64,000 nt of DNA from Lysinibacillus pakistanensis (lineage in GTDB: Bacteria > Bacillota > Bacilli > Bacillales_A > Planococcaceae): positions 4,276,501 to 4,340,500 of the forward strand of contig NZ_CP126101.1 of assembly GCF_030123245.1 (NCBI RefSeq). Direction: 5' to 3'. The notes beneath the pieces are model-generated. The model was not told the origin of the DNA and did not search any database. It saw nothing but the letters and a program-made list of their open reading frames with translations. Positions 37,060-46,028 of the stretch are shown piece by piece (the first letter of the stretch is position 1; the number at the start of each line of letters is the position of its first letter). The translations under genes were made by a program, and so were the position numbers.

Positions 37060-37932
37060 GTGAGAGATTTAAAAAAAGGTACTATTTATGCAATAATTTC
37101 AGCTATTTGTTTTGGTATTATGCCCATTTTCGCTATAAAAGCTTATAGCTATGGGATTTCTGTTTATACATTACTGGTTTTAAGATTTTCAATAAGTTCT
37201 TTACTCTTTTTTTTGTTTCTTTTATGGAAAAAAATACCTTTTAAAATTAGTAAAATAGATTTAAAGTTATTTTTTCTATTGGGTGGTGTTTTATTTACAC
37301 TGTTATCTGTCCTACATTTTGAATCATTAAAATATCTATCATCTGCTATGGCAGTTTTATTATTATTTTCATTTCCTATATTTGTTTCAATCTTTTCCTT
37401 TTTAATCTACAAAGAAAAGCTAAAGGTAAAATCAATCATAGCTTTATTTTTCACCTTTATTAGTATGATTTTTTTATTAGGCGTTTCTTTTCAAGGTATA
37501 AATATGAAAGGCGTATTGTTAGCGATATTAGCAGCTATTGTATATGCACTATATATGATTCTTGGAAAAAAAGTCACCGACAATAATTCCCCCGTTGTAA
37601 CAAGTACTTATGTTACCTCATTTGCTGCATTGGGTGTAATTTTCATAGGACTAATAAGCAGTGAGTTACATTTGAATTTTGATTCAAATGCATGGATATA
37701 TATATTCGGCATTGTTGTTATCTCAACGATTGTAGGTGAAATAACTTTATTTAAATCACTACAGATTCTTACTTCAACAAATGTTTCGATGATAAGTATG
37801 GTAGAGCCCATATTCACCTCTATCTTTGGCTTACTGTTTTTGCAGGAAGTAATGGAACCACTTCAACTATTGGGAGGTATTTTCATCTTAATAGGCTTAA
37901 CTTTCTTGATTTATTTTCAAAATAAAAATTAA
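37060..37932 (+). CDS. EamA/DMT-family transporter paired with a HisRS paralogue
   Basis: This 290-residue protein has ten transmembrane helices in two EamA repeats, with the second-repeat signature MVEPIFTSIFGLLFLQE near the end. It starts at GTG with GAAGGAAGG upstream. It differs strongly from the EamA protein at 31.8 kb. It lies 36 bp before a second histidyl-tRNA synthetase gene and both are visibly more A/T-rich than their neighbours, suggesting joint transfer. Export of a histidine-related or HisRS-targeting compound is a hypothesis drawn only from this pairing. Confidence 0.85.
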   Translation: MRDLKKGTIYAIISAICFGIMPIFAIKAYSYGISVYTLLVLRFSISSLLFFLFLLWKKIPFKISKIDLKLFFLLGGVLFTLLSVLHFESLKYLSSAMAVLLLFSFPIFVSIFSFLIYKEKLKVKSIIALFFTFISMIFLLGVSFQGINMKGVLLAILAAIVYALYMILGKKVTDNNSPVVTSTYVTSFAALGVIFIGLISSELHLNFDSNAWIYIFGIVVISTIVGEITLFKSLQILTSTNVSMISMVEPIFTSIFGLLFLQEVMEPLQLLGGIFILIGLTFLIYFQNKN

Positions 37933-37968
37933 TATGATTCAAATACTCATCGAAAGGAAGATTCAAAG

Positions 37969-39297
37969 ATGATTTCTAACCTAAACGAAAAAACTCTATC
38001 AATTCCTGAGGGAACCGAAGATGTATTAGGAATTGACATGAGATATCGAGAACACATCATCAATATAATTAAAGGCGTTTATGAAAACTATGGTTTCAAT
38101 CCACATAAAACACCTATTTTAGAATACTTAGAAACATTTAACGGACATCACGGGGAAGGAGAAAAGTTATTTTTTCATATAAAAGATAAAAATGAAAAAT
38201 TTCTTATTCCTCGCTATGATCTAACTGTACCGCTGGCCAGAGTAGTAAGTATGTATCCAAATATACCGAGACCTTATAAAAGATATCAAATTGGTCCATC
38301 TTTTAGAGATGATCAGCCTGGAAAAAGTCATTTTAGAGAATTTACACAATGCGACGCTGATATTATTGGCTCAGACAGTTTATTAGCTGAAATCGATATT
38401 ACAATAATGGCCCATGAATTGATTAATAAGTTAGGAATAAAAAACTTTGTTTTGAAAATAAATCATAGACTACTTATTCAAGCCTTAGCTCTTAAAGTTG
38501 GTTTGAATACCAAAGAAGAACACCTTGGATTACAAAGAGCCTTAGATTATGCAGATAAAATTTCAAAAGACGGATTACAAGGTATAAAAAATAAACTAAT
38601 CGAAAATAAAATTCCACTGAATATTGCTAATCAAATACTAATTGAAATTGAGTGTTTTTCTAACCTTTTAGCTCAATATGAGGATTTACAAAATCAAATA
38701 AGTCAAATTGAAAAGTTCTTTAATTACTGTCTCTCTTCTACGAAGGCCACAGCCGATTTGAAATTTATCCTCTCTTATTTACCAAAAAATGTTCAATCAA
38801 ACATCAAAATTGATTTAACATTAGCAAGGGGAGCAGATTATTATACAGGCTATATATTAGAGGGTTTGGCTATTGACTCTGAAATCGGAGCAATTTTAGG
38901 TGGTGGGCGATACAATAATTTAGTTTCTGCTGTTGGCAATTTAAATGAACCAGGAGTTGGCTTAGCCTTTGGTTTAGAAAGATTATTATCAGTATTGAAA
39001 AGCCTAGATTATATTGACAAAAATATATTACTGCCTCATAAAATATTATTAGCTGATACCAACGAGGAGTTCCATCCTAAGATTTTTCATATCGCTCGTG
39101 AATTAAGAAAATACTATGATGTTGACATTTATTATAACCACACTCAATTTGAAGATATAATCCATTTTGCTCAGGAAAATAAGCATCAAATTATTATAGA
39201 GCTTATTGGGGACCGTCCATTCATTCACTCTGTTATAGAGAATGAGACATTTAAGTTGGAAGTAACAGATATTTTAAATAGTTTAGATTTTATATAA
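37969..39297 (+). CDS. Second histidyl-tRNA synthetase, eukaryote/archaeal-like type
   Basis: This 442-residue class II synthetase has motif 1 around 37-53, RYDLTVPLAR (82-91), motif 2 RYQIGPSFRDDQPG followed by HFREFTQCDADIIG, the histidine motif LARGADYYTGY with catalytic R287, and motif 3 GVGLAFGLERLL. RYDLTVP(F/L)AR and REFxQCDxDIxG are typical of eukaryotic and archaeal HisRS; standard bacterial HisS has RPEGT. Catalytic residues are intact, so it may charge tRNA-His. The anticodon-binding domain (about 350-442) is diverged. It follows an EamA gene with GAAAGGAAG upstream, and could be a resistant or specialised HisRS. Confidence 0.85.
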   Translation: MISNLNEKTLSIPEGTEDVLGIDMRYREHIINIIKGVYENYGFNPHKTPILEYLETFNGHHGEGEKLFFHIKDKNEKFLIPRYDLTVPLARVVSMYPNIPRPYKRYQIGPSFRDDQPGKSHFREFTQCDADIIGSDSLLAEIDITIMAHELINKLGIKNFVLKINHRLLIQALALKVGLNTKEEHLGLQRALDYADKISKDGLQGIKNKLIENKIPLNIANQILIEIECFSNLLAQYEDLQNQISQIEKFFNYCLSSTKATADLKFILSYLPKNVQSNIKIDLTLARGADYYTGYILEGLAIDSEIGAILGGGRYNNLVSAVGNLNEPGVGLAFGLERLLSVLKSLDYIDKNILLPHKILLADTNEEFHPKIFHIARELRKYYDVDIYYNHTQFEDIIHFAQENKHQIIIELIGDRPFIHSVIENETFKLEVTDILNSLDFI

Positions 39298-39394
39298 TGA
39301 TTCTCTACCTTTCTTAATGGAGATGCTTGACTATCAAAGGATTTATATATGAGTATTGCTTTAAAAATTTTGCGTCAAATAATTTGAATTTTCT

Positions 39395-39444
39395 CCAAAA
39401 TAAAAATGTACATTACTAAAAATTTAATTTAGTAATGTACATTT
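39395..39444 (-). terminator. Long perfect stem, terminator for the LemA-TPM operon
   Basis: Seventeen-base perfect arms (39404-39420 and 39428-39444, AAATGTACATTACTAAA) with a 7-nt loop are followed by TTATTTTGG on the minus strand. It also faces the HisRS gene on the plus strand, where the U run is poor. A third copy of the arm core TAGTAATGTACA lies at 39476-39487. Confidence 0.65.
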
Positions 39445-39518
39445 CTATTATATGTGCACCATTATAATCGGGGGTAGTAATGTACAATTGCTTATTTTTA
39501 ATGTTACAAAGTAGACAG

Positions 39519-40274
39519 TTAGAATTTACGACTTGCTCCGCCTCCAGCAGATGAACCACCTCCAAAGCCGCCTCCACCTGAGCCTCGGCTGCCAAAGCCA
39601 CCGCCGAAGCCTCCTGGATAGCCTCCTCTGCCACCTGAGCGAGGTCCTCTTCCACCACCATTTGAAATAATGGAGTAAAAAACAAGTACAATGACAACAA
39701 GGACAATAATCATCCATGTTGGCATCTCTTCCTCCTCAGCTGAATTTGTAGGAGTCTCCCCCTCCCAATTGTATTCCTCTGCAACAATTTGAAATACTTC
39801 AGCATATGTTGCTTTAAAGGCTTGATCAATATTACCAGCACTCGCATTAGGATAAAACGCTGTATCTAATATCCGTCCAAGCTTACCATCTGGCAATGCT
39901 CCTTCAAGTCCCTGACCAACGGCAATTACGACATCATTATTGCCTTCACCCTGACCAAATGTTGCTAATAATAATACACCGTTATTTTTTTGTGCATTAC
40001 CAATTCCCCATGAACGAATCATTTTAGTCGCATACATTTTTGGGTCCTGTCCATGAATGGATTCCACAGTGACAACCATTATTTCGGCACCTGTCCCTTT
40101 GTCTAGCTGCTCTGAATAATGATTAAGCTCCTCTTTTACTGAAGTGGATAATACATTAGCAAAATCGTGAATATACGTATTTTTCATGGGGGTTGGCATT
40201 GCTGCATCTGCCATTCTAATCAATACAAGAAATGAGAAACAAACAATTGCAAATTGCACAATAAAACGTTTCAT
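39519..40274 (-). CDS. TPM-domain protein (YgcG family)
   Basis: This 251-residue protein has a signal peptide (about 1-24, cleavage near ADA), an extracellular TPM domain (about 30-155, with GIGNAQKNNGVLLL and VGQGLEGALPDG), a transmembrane helix (about 184-202) and a Gly/Arg/Ser-rich C-terminal tail. TPM proteins sit at membranes; the role is unclear and some act with LemA partners in envelope stress. It overlaps lemA by one base. Frames within the glycine tail on other registers are shadows. Confidence 0.88.
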   Translation of the reverse strand: MKRFIVQFAIVCFSFLVLIRMADAAMPTPMKNTYIHDFANVLSTSVKEELNHYSEQLDKGTGAEIMVVTVESIHGQDPKMYATKMIRSWGIGNAQKNNGVLLLATFGQGEGNNDVVIAVGQGLEGALPDGKLGRILDTAFYPNASAGNIDQAFKATYAEVFQIVAEEYNWEGETPTNSAEEEEMPTWMIIVLVVIVLVFYSIISNGGGRGPRSGGRGGYPGGFGGGFGSRGSGGGGFGGGSSAGGGASRKF

Positions 40275-40855
40275 TATTGCTTACCTGAATTACTAAAATC
40301 AATAGATGGTGCCTTTTCAGAACCTGCTGTAGCTTTAAAATATTCCTTCTGCTCAAACCCAAACATTCCTGCAATTAAATTTCCTGGGAAACGTTTTACA
40401 TTTTTATTAAAAGTTTGTACTTCATTATTGTAGTCTTCACGAGCGACTGCTAGCCGGTTTTCTGTTCCAGCTAATTCATCCATTAATTGTCGAAAATTAG
40501 CGTCTGCCTTTAAGTTTGGATAATTTTCTACCACAACAAGCAATCGACTAAGTGCGCCATTCAGTGCATCATTCGCAACCGCCTGTTCCTCTGGACTACG
40601 TGCATTCCCCATTTGTGAGCGTGCCTCCGAAATACTAGCAATAATATCCTGCTCATGTTTAGCGTACCCTTTTACTGATTCCACTAAGTTTGGAATTAAA
40701 TCATAGCGACGCTGAAGCTGATTTTCAACCTGGGCCCATTTTGAATCCACACTCTCTTCCGCTGTAACAAGGCTGTTGTATTTAGGGATAAATAGTAAAG
40801 CTAATAGAACTAAAATAATAATGATAATCCCAATAGGTCCAAGAACTTTTTTCAA
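40274..40855 (-). CDS. lemA: LemA family protein
   Basis: This 193-residue protein has an N-terminal transmembrane helix (about 7-25) and a long helical bundle outside. Conserved family features are VDSKWAQVENQLQRRYDLIPNL, YPNLKADANFRQLMDELAGTENRL and YNNEVQTFNKNVKRFPGN. Start is TTG with GGAGG ten bases upstream. It is co-transcribed with the TPM protein, the usual LemA-TPM pairing. The biochemical role is unknown. Confidence 0.92.
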   Translation of the reverse strand: MKKVLGPIGIIIIILVLLALLFIPKYNSLVTAEESVDSKWAQVENQLQRRYDLIPNLVESVKGYAKHEQDIIASISEARSQMGNARSPEEQAVANDALNGALSRLLVVVENYPNLKADANFRQLMDELAGTENRLAVAREDYNNEVQTFNKNVKRFPGNLIAGMFGFEQKEYFKATAGSEKAPSIDFSNSGKQ

Positions 40856-40950
40856 ATGGTATTCCCTCCTTTACACACTTACTTTTCCTTACCTCTAATG
40901 TGCTGCAAAAAAACATCTCTATTCTACATATATGCAAATGGAGTTATAGC

Positions 40951-40980
40951 GTATGAAATATATCTAATTAGACATACTAA
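40951..40980 (+). promoter_or_regulatory. Possible sporulation promoter before cotF-like gene
   Basis: GTATGAA (40951), a 15-bp spacer and CATACTAA (40973) resemble mother-cell sigma-E (-10 CATACANT) elements. This fits a spore coat gene, but both boxes are imperfect. Confidence 0.35.
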
Positions 40981-41016
40981 ATACTGCAACAAAATAACAT
41001 TTAGGAGGCGTTTTTT

Positions 41017-41631
41017 TTGTCACAATCATTTCACAATGAATCAGCTAACCAACCATCATTCAACCAACAACAAAGCCTAAATCATGGTGGACATGAAGTT
41101 ATGGACATGCATGAAACACTTGGCGAAATCATTGCTGGTATGAATCAATCCATTATTCTACGTCCACATGTTAAGGACCCTGAGTTACTTAGTATTTTGG
41201 ATCGCCAATATAACTTTACTTTAGGGATGTATAACACTATTGTGGAATCATTTAAAACTGGACATGATCCATCTGTTCCAACTGGACGTTACCAAATGGA
41301 GACAGGCAATAACTTTACTTATGGATTAAATCCTGGGCAACCTAAAAAACCAATGCAAAATGCAAATGAAATGAATGATGAAACAATTTCAGGCTTCTTA
41401 TTAGGTGCTCAAAAAGGTACAGCCAAATGTATGACAGCTGCTGCGACTGAGACTACAAACCCTGTTGTTCGCCGTGTTGTTGCAGATAGTATTCCCAACT
41501 GTATTGAAATGGCATACGAATTATCTATTTACCAAAATAAACATGGCTACTACCAAGTACCTCAATATTCTCAGCAGGATATGCGTACAATACTCGATTC
41601 ATTCGGTACAACTACAAATCCGCTTCATTAA
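41017..41631 (+). CDS. CotF-family spore coat protein
   Basis: This 204-residue protein has a hydrophilic, Asn/Gln/His-rich N-terminus and a helical CotF-type domain (about 30-190, ending HGYYQVPQYS) resembling a ferritin-like four-helix bundle. CotF-family proteins are laid into the spore coat by the mother cell. Start is TTG with GGAGG eight bases upstream. It has a strong bidirectional terminator. It supports a spore-forming host. Confidence 0.85.
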   Translation: MSQSFHNESANQPSFNQQQSLNHGGHEVMDMHETLGEIIAGMNQSIILRPHVKDPELLSILDRQYNFTLGMYNTIVESFKTGHDPSVPTGRYQMETGNNFTYGLNPGQPKKPMQNANEMNDETISGFLLGAQKGTAKCMTAAATETTNPVVRRVVADSIPNCIEMAYELSIYQNKHGYYQVPQYSQQDMRTILDSFGTTTNPLH

Positions 41632-41633
41632 CA

Positions 41634-41682
41634 AAAAAGCAGTCTCACATGTGATCTAAATCACCTGAGACTGCTTTGCTTT
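41634..41682. terminator. Bidirectional terminator between cotF-like and ABC genes
   Basis: The stem AAAGCAGTCTCA/TGAGACTGCTTT with an inner GTGAT/ATCAC stem serves convergent genes. Confidence 0.8.
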
Positions 41683-41686
41683 GTGG

Positions 41687-42409
41687 TTATAAAACTTTTC
41701 CTAAAAATGCTTTTGTTCGTTCATTTTGAGGATTTCCGAAAATTTCCGCAGGAGCTCCTTCTTCTACAATATAGCCACCATCCATAAAGACCACACGATC
41801 GCCTACCTCACGTGCAAAGCCCATTTCATGTGTAACGACAATCATTGTCATTCCTTCAGCTGCTAGATTCTTCATTACATCTAACACCTCTTTTACCATT
41901 TCTGGATCAAGTGCAGACGTCGGTTCATCAAAAAGAATGGCTTTTGGTTTCATTGCTAAAGCGCGAGCAATAGCTACCCGTTGCTGCTGACCACCTGAAA
42001 GCTGTTCAGGGTAGTTATATGCCTTACTATCTAAACCAACCTTCTTAAGAAGCTCATGTCCTAATGCTTCTGCATCGGCACGACTCATCTTACGAATTTG
42101 CATTGGAGCCATTGTCACATTATCAATAACCGTCATATGCGGGAATAAATTGAATTGTTGAAACACCATGCCCACTTCTGCACGTATTGCATTTATATTT
42201 GTTTTAGGATCATTAATCTTCACATTTTCAATATAAATGGCACCATCTGTCACTTCTTCGAGCATATTAATGCAGCGTAAAAAGGTACTTTTTCCTGAGC
42301 CAGATGGTCCTATTACACAAACTACCTGTTTTTCTTGTATTTCATAATCAATACCTTTTAATACTTCTAACTTGCCAAAATATTTGTGTAAGTTCTGAAT
42401 TTTAATCAT
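41687..42409 (-). CDS. Polar amino-acid ABC transporter, ATPase
   Basis: This 240-residue ABC ATPase has Walker [11 protein letters not shown]-loop [10 protein letters not shown], signature [16 protein letters not shown], Walker [12 protein letters not shown] and an H-loop histidine in VVTHEMGFA. It closely follows the GlnQ/ArtR/HisP pattern. It energises import with the permease and binding protein upstream; its start overlaps the permease stop by four bases. Confidence 0.95.
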   Translation of the reverse strand: MIKIQNLHKYFGKLEVLKGIDYEIQEKQVVCVIGPSGSGKSTFLRCINMLEEVTDGAIYIENVKINDPKTNINAIRAEVGMVFQQFNLFPHMTVIDNVTMAPMQIRKMSRADAEALGHELLKKVGLDSKAYNYPEQLSGGQQQRVAIARALAMKPKAILFDEPTSALDPEMVKEVLDVMKNLAAEGMTMIVVTHEMGFAREVGDRVVFMDGGYIVEEGAPAEIFGNPQNERTKAFLGKVL

Positions 42410-43110
42410 CGCGCTTCCCGCCCTTCTGCCTTACGAGGGACATAGCTATTACTGAATCGCTTCTCGATAAATGCCACAATTTTTGTTACACCATACGTTA
42501 AAACTAAATATAATAATGCTGCAACAATGTACGGCTCCCAAAATCGGAAGCTAGCTCCTGCTACTACTTTACTTGCATATAATATATCTGGAGCTGCAAT
42601 AACGGTTACAAGAGAGGAATCCTTTAATAGCGCAATAAATTCATTCCCTAACGGTGGAATCATTCGTCTAAATGCCTGCGGTAAAATGACTTTTCTCATC
42701 GCTTGGTTATGTGTTAAGCCAAGTGATCGTGCTGCCTCCATTTGGCCTTTCGCAATACTTTGAATGCCGGCACGGAAGATTTCTGCATTGTAGGCCGCAC
42801 AGTTTAATATAAGTGCCGTGATCCCTGACACCATGTAGCCTAAAGAGTGTCCAAAAATCGTAGGTATTACGGCTAAATGAATTAATAAAATTTGCACTAG
42901 CATTGGTGTTCCACGGAATAAATCAACATAAAGCTTACATGGCCAATAAATCCATTTTTTTGTTGATAATTTTCCGAGCCCTAAAAATAATCCTAAAAAA
43001 ATACCACCAAAATAACCACTGAGTGTCAAAATTAGTGTTACGCCAATACCACGTATAAACATATCTCGGTAGTTCCAGACTATGTCCCAGCGTAAGTCAA
43101 AGATGTCCAT
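42406..43110 (-). CDS. Polar amino-acid ABC transporter, permease
   Basis: This 234-residue membrane protein has about five helices and the EAA loop [21 protein letters not shown] of polar amino-acid permeases. It forms the channel of the importer. It is the middle gene of the three-gene operon, 86 bp after the binding protein. Confidence 0.94.
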   Translation of the reverse strand: MDIFDLRWDIVWNYRDMFIRGIGVTLILTLSGYFGGIFLGLFLGLGKLSTKKWIYWPCKLYVDLFRGTPMLVQILLIHLAVIPTIFGHSLGYMVSGITALILNCAAYNAEIFRAGIQSIAKGQMEAARSLGLTHNQAMRKVILPQAFRRMIPPLGNEFIALLKDSSLVTVIAAPDILYASKVVAGASFRFWEPYIVAALLYLVLTYGVTKIVAFIEKRFSNSYVPRKAEGREAR

Positions 43111-43196
43111 CCGAAAACCCCATTTCCCCTAAAAAGTTACGAAAAATATGAAGCCGCTAGCATAAGGCTATGCTAGGGGCACCATTCATTCTTTTC

Positions 43197-43994
43197 TTAC
43201 TTAAAGTCTGAGCCAGTAATCTCTTTTAATTTACCGTTATCTTTAATCTTTTGTAGACCTTCATTTAATAGGTTTAAGAGCTCTTTATTTCCTTTTTGAA
43301 CCATGAAGCCATAATATTCTTTATCAAATGCATCATCTTCTATTACTTTTAGTTTTTGATCTGGGTGTGCTTTGATATACTCGTAAACTACTGCATTATC
43401 ACCAATCGCAGCATCTACATTGCCATTTAGCATTTCTTGGATAGCAACGGGTTGATTTTCAAATGCCATAATGTTTGTACTTGCATCACCCTGAAGCTTT
43501 TTCGCTGCTAAATGACCAGTCGCATTAATTTGAACTGAAACTTTTTTATCTTTGAGCTCTGCTAATGATTTAATCTTTGAATCCTCTTTTACAACGATTA
43601 ATAATTGAGATTCATAGTATGGCTCAGTAAAATCGAACGATTGTTTACGTTCTTCTGTTATAGTAATTCCAGATGCCCCAATATCTGTTTCACCATTTTT
43701 AATTGTTTGGAATACAGGCTCCCAGCCAATATTTTGCCATTCTACCTCAAAGTTCATTTCATCTGCAATAGCCTGCAAAATATCAACATCAATCCCTACT
43801 ATATTCCCTTTATCGTCAATCGATTCAAACGGAGCGAAAGTAGCCTCTGTACCTACCTTATAAACTTTTTTACCGCTTCCACCATCCTCTGCCGGTGCAC
43901 TGCCTGATGATTTATCTTCCTTCGCGCCACATCCTGCTAGAGCTAGCATTAGTGCTGCCACGAGCATAAGTAACATAGATACTCTTTTTTTCAT
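43197..43994 (-). CDS. Polar amino-acid ABC transporter, substrate-binding lipoprotein
   Basis: This 265-residue lipoprotein has signal peptide and lipobox LALAGC with Cys22, then a periplasmic-binding-protein type 2 fold. The SBP_bac_3 signature is GTEATFAPFESIDDKGNIVG with GFDVDL replaced by GIDVDI, followed by the conserved DFTEPYY. It captures a polar, possibly basic, amino acid outside the cell. It is first in the operon, behind a good promoter. The substrate cannot be fixed from sequence. Confidence 0.94.
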   Translation of the reverse strand: MKKRVSMLLMLVAALMLALAGCGAKEDKSSGSAPAEDGGSGKKVYKVGTEATFAPFESIDDKGNIVGIDVDILQAIADEMNFEVEWQNIGWEPVFQTIKNGETDIGASGITITEERKQSFDFTEPYYESQLLIVVKEDSKIKSLAELKDKKVSVQINATGHLAAKKLQGDASTNIMAFENQPVAIQEMLNGNVDAAIGDNAVVYEYIKAHPDQKLKVIEDDAFDKEYYGFMVQKGNKELLNLLNEGLQKIKDNGKLKEITGSDFK

Positions 43995-44072
43995 AGCATT
44001 TCCCCCTAAAATAAGTTTTTCCGAAATATGACTTCATTTTTCACAATTCGGAAATGTTAGACTATTAGGTCA

Positions 44073-44101
44073 ATTATAGTAACATTATTGCTAATAGACA
44101 A
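44073..44101 (-). promoter_or_regulatory. ABC operon promoter
   Basis: TTGTCT (44096-44101), a 17-bp spacer and TATAAT (44073-44078) lie about 80 bp upstream of the binding-protein gene. Confidence 0.65.
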
Positions 44102-44200
44102 TAACTTTTCGTATAAAAGTAATTATTTTTTCATAAAAATTTATTTCCATGTGTATTTTTAGCAAAAAACGGTATGAATAATTAAAAATAGCATTAAAAA

Positions 44201-44214
44201 TGAATATTTATACA
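44201..44214. promoter_or_regulatory. ARG-box-like dyad
   Basis: TGAATATTTATACA matches the ArgR box TGAAT-W4-ATTCA at 9 of 10 fixed positions. It is about 100 bp upstream of the -35 box, so any role in arginine control of the ABC operon is uncertain. Confidence 0.3.
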
Positions 44215-44249
44215 TCAACTAATCATGCCAAAATTAGATAGTTTTAGGC

Positions 44250-44287
44250 AAAAAAAAAGAATCCCCTCAGATAGGATTCTTTTTTTC
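44250..44287. terminator. Bidirectional terminator, probably ending the tRNA-Arg transcript
   Basis: The stem AAAAGAATCC/GGATTCTTTT has U runs on both sides. It lies about 210 bp downstream of the tRNA on the minus strand. I see no gene between them. Confidence 0.7.
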
Positions 44288-44496
44288 GACTAGATGGCTA
44301 GTCCTCACGTACAGTATGTCCACTAAAAAATAATTTGGAGTTGTTGCTTTTTTGAAGGTTTGAATGGAACAAATACGGGAATAATGCCAATTAGGGCAGT
44401 ATTTCCACAATTTTCCCTTCTTTCTCCACTAAGCAGGCTGCTAAACTACTTATTAGGAGAATCGAGCTATAAAAGTTTATCAAATAATCAGTAAAA

Positions 44497-44571
44497 TGGC
44501 GCCCTCGGAGGGAATCGAACCCCCAGTGCAAGAACCGGAATCTTACGTGTTATCCATTACACCACGAGGGC
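44497..44571 (-). tRNA. tRNA-Arg (anticodon CCG)
   Basis: The acceptor GCCCTCG/CGAGGGC, a D-arm with GTAATGGAT, an anticodon loop TTCCGGT within AAGA/TCTT, and T-loop GGTTCGATTC are all present, and CCA is encoded. The anticodon CCG reads the rare arginine codon CGG. It stands alone between the ABC operon and clpP. Confidence 0.95.
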
Positions 44572-44692
44572 AATTAAACACAAAAAAAAAGTACTCACTC
44601 TAGGCTTTATGAAAAGCATGATGTAGATAATCCTCATTTTTTGAAGCATACCCGCAAAATAGTGTACCGTACTTTAATCTATGACCTTAACT

Positions 44693-44721
44693 ATTATACA
44701 AACGTATTGCCAACAATTCAA
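44693..44721 (-). promoter_or_regulatory. tRNA-Arg promoter
   Basis: TTGAAT (44716-44721), a 17-bp spacer and TATAAT (44693-44698) lie about 120 bp upstream of the tRNA. Confidence 0.6.
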
Positions 44722-44776
44722 CTATAGAATGCAAAAAACAATTTATTTTTTTTATTTCACTTTAGCAGGGTTAATA

Positions 44777-44807
44777 TTTGACCTTCCCTGACTATAATGT
44801 GTATGAT
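44777..44807 (+). promoter_or_regulatory. clpP promoter with CtsR operator
   Basis: TTGACC (44778-44783), an 18-bp spacer and TATGAT (44802-44807) form the promoter. On the minus strand AGTCAGG-GAA-GGTCAAA (rc of 44777-44793) fits the CtsR heptad repeat RGTCAAA-N3-RGTCAAA and overlaps the -35 box, which predicts heat-shock derepression. Confidence 0.7.
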
Positions 44808-44881
44808 AGGGATACAGCTGAAATACAACGGAAGTTTTCAGCAAGAGTATTCGAATTTAGTTTTATTAAGGAGGATTTAAC

Positions 44882-45472
44882 ATGAATTTAATTCCTACAG
44901 TTATTGAACAAACAAGTCGTGGTGAACGTGCATATGACATCTATTCACGACTACTAAAAGACCGCATCATCCTTTTAGGAAGTGCGATTGATGACAACGT
45001 GGCTAACTCAATCGTAGCTCAGCTTCTATTCCTACAAGCTGAAGATCCAGATAAAGATATCTCACTTTATATTAACTCACCGGGTGGATCGATCACTGCT
45101 GGTATGGCCATCTATGATACAATGCAAATTATTAAACCACAAGTGCAAACAATCTGTATTGGTATGGCTGCATCTATGGGAGCATTCCTACTTGCGGCAG
45201 GTGAGCCTGGTAAACGATTCGCTTTACCAAATGCAGAAGTAATGATTCACCAACCATTAGGTGGCGCACAAGGTCAAGCAACTGAGATTGAAATCGCAGC
45301 TAAACGTATTTTATTCCTACGTGAAAAATTAAATGGTATCTTATCAGAACGCACTGGGCAACCGCTTGAAGTCATTTCAAGAGATACAGATCGTGATAAC
45401 TTCATGACAGCTGAACGTGCAAAAGAATATGGCTTAATCGACCATATTATGGACCGTAGCGACCGTAAATAA
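44882..45472 (+). CDS. clpP: ATP-dependent Clp protease proteolytic subunit
   Basis: This 196-residue serine peptidase forms the tetradecameric barrel that works with ClpX, ClpC or ClpE. The triad falls at the standard positions: S98 (GMAASMGA), H123 (MIHQPLGG) and D172 (DTDRDNF). AAGGAGG precedes the ATG. A CtsR operator controls it, and a terminator follows. It would degrade tmRNA-tagged proteins, linking it to ssrA/smpB in this window. Confidence 0.98.
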   Translation: MNLIPTVIEQTSRGERAYDIYSRLLKDRIILLGSAIDDNVANSIVAQLLFLQAEDPDKDISLYINSPGGSITAGMAIYDTMQIIKPQVQTICIGMAASMGAFLLAAGEPGKRFALPNAEVMIHQPLGGAQGQATEIEIAAKRILFLREKLNGILSERTGQPLEVISRDTDRDNFMTAERAKEYGLIDHIMDRSDRK

Positions 45473-45477
45473 CAAAG

Positions 45478-45518
45478 TACAGACATCTCAGATTTAGTTC
45501 TGAGATGTCTTTCTTTTA
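45478..45518 (+). terminator. clpP terminator
   Basis: The stem GACATCTCAGA/TCTGAGATGTC is followed by TTTCTTTTATTTT. Confidence 0.85.
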
Positions 45519-45524
45519 TTTTAA

Positions 45525-45610
45525 ACGTTCTATCCGTCATTTTGTCATTTTCATCCGTCACTTTGACATTGCTATCCGTCACATTAGCTCCGCTATCCAC
45601 CACTTTCGTT
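45525..45610. repeat. 21-bp-period intergenic array, locus 3 (four units)
   Basis: Units with CTATCCGTCA or TCATCCGTCA cores begin at 45530, 45551, 45572 and 45593, exactly 21 bp apart. They have the same GTGACGGATAG minus-strand core as loci 1 and 2. It lies between the clpP and crh terminators. A minus-strand frame with heptads such as VTDSNVK runs through it but lacks gene features. Confidence 0.75.
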
Positions 45611-45619
45611 AAATAGAGC

Positions 45620-45652
45620 ATAAAAAAACTGCCCAATTATTGGACAGTCTTC
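45620..45652 (-). terminator. crh terminator
   Basis: The stem ACTGTCCAA/TTGGGCAGT is followed by TTTTTTTA on the minus strand. Confidence 0.85.
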
Positions 45653-45656
45653 ATAT

Positions 45657-45914
45657 TTAATCTTCTTTTTCAATTAACTCTGCCAATGCTGTAACCGCTT
45701 GCTCAGCATCGTTGCCTTCGCTGCTTAAAACTACTTCTGTTCCTTTGGCAATAGCTAAGCTCATTACACCCATAATGGATTTAGCATTAACTTTTTTCTC
45801 ATCCTTCTCAAGAAAGATATCTGCACTAAAGCGATTTGCTTCTTGAACAAATAATGCTGCTTGTCTAGCCTGTAGTCCTAATTTTAATTTGACTTGGACT
45901 CTTCTCTCGGTCAT
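45657..45914 (-). CDS. crh: Crh, HPr-like catabolite repression protein
   Basis: This 85-residue HPr-fold protein has glutamine in place of the PTS histidine (LGLQARQA instead of GIHARPA), while the regulatory serine remains in NAKSIMGVMSL. Like Crh of Bacillus it cannot take part in PEP transfer but can be phosphorylated on serine by HprK (encoded at 60.8 kb) and act with CcpA. The ATG at 45914 follows GGGGAG. It ends the whiA cluster. Confidence 0.93.
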   Translation of the reverse strand: MTERRVQVKLKLGLQARQAALFVQEANRFSADIFLEKDEKKVNAKSIMGVMSLAIAKGTEVVLSSEGNDAEQAVTALAELIEKED

Positions 45915-46028
45915 TTTCAAAACTCCCCTTTACTACCGTTCATCTTATTAGTTTTATCTTACCTTACTTACTAGCAAAAGAACAATATGTGTTTACGCAT
46001 CACATTCATACCTGAAAAGTATGAAAAC

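Noticed and set aside
44200..44290. Riboswitch or T-box leader for the ABC operon
   Set aside because: The terminator here lies upstream of the mapped promoter, and no T-box or known aptamer sequence is visible.
45274..45636. Minus-strand 120-codon frame with VTDSNVK heptads
   Set aside because: It runs through the 21-bp array and then antisense into clpP; no ribosome site.
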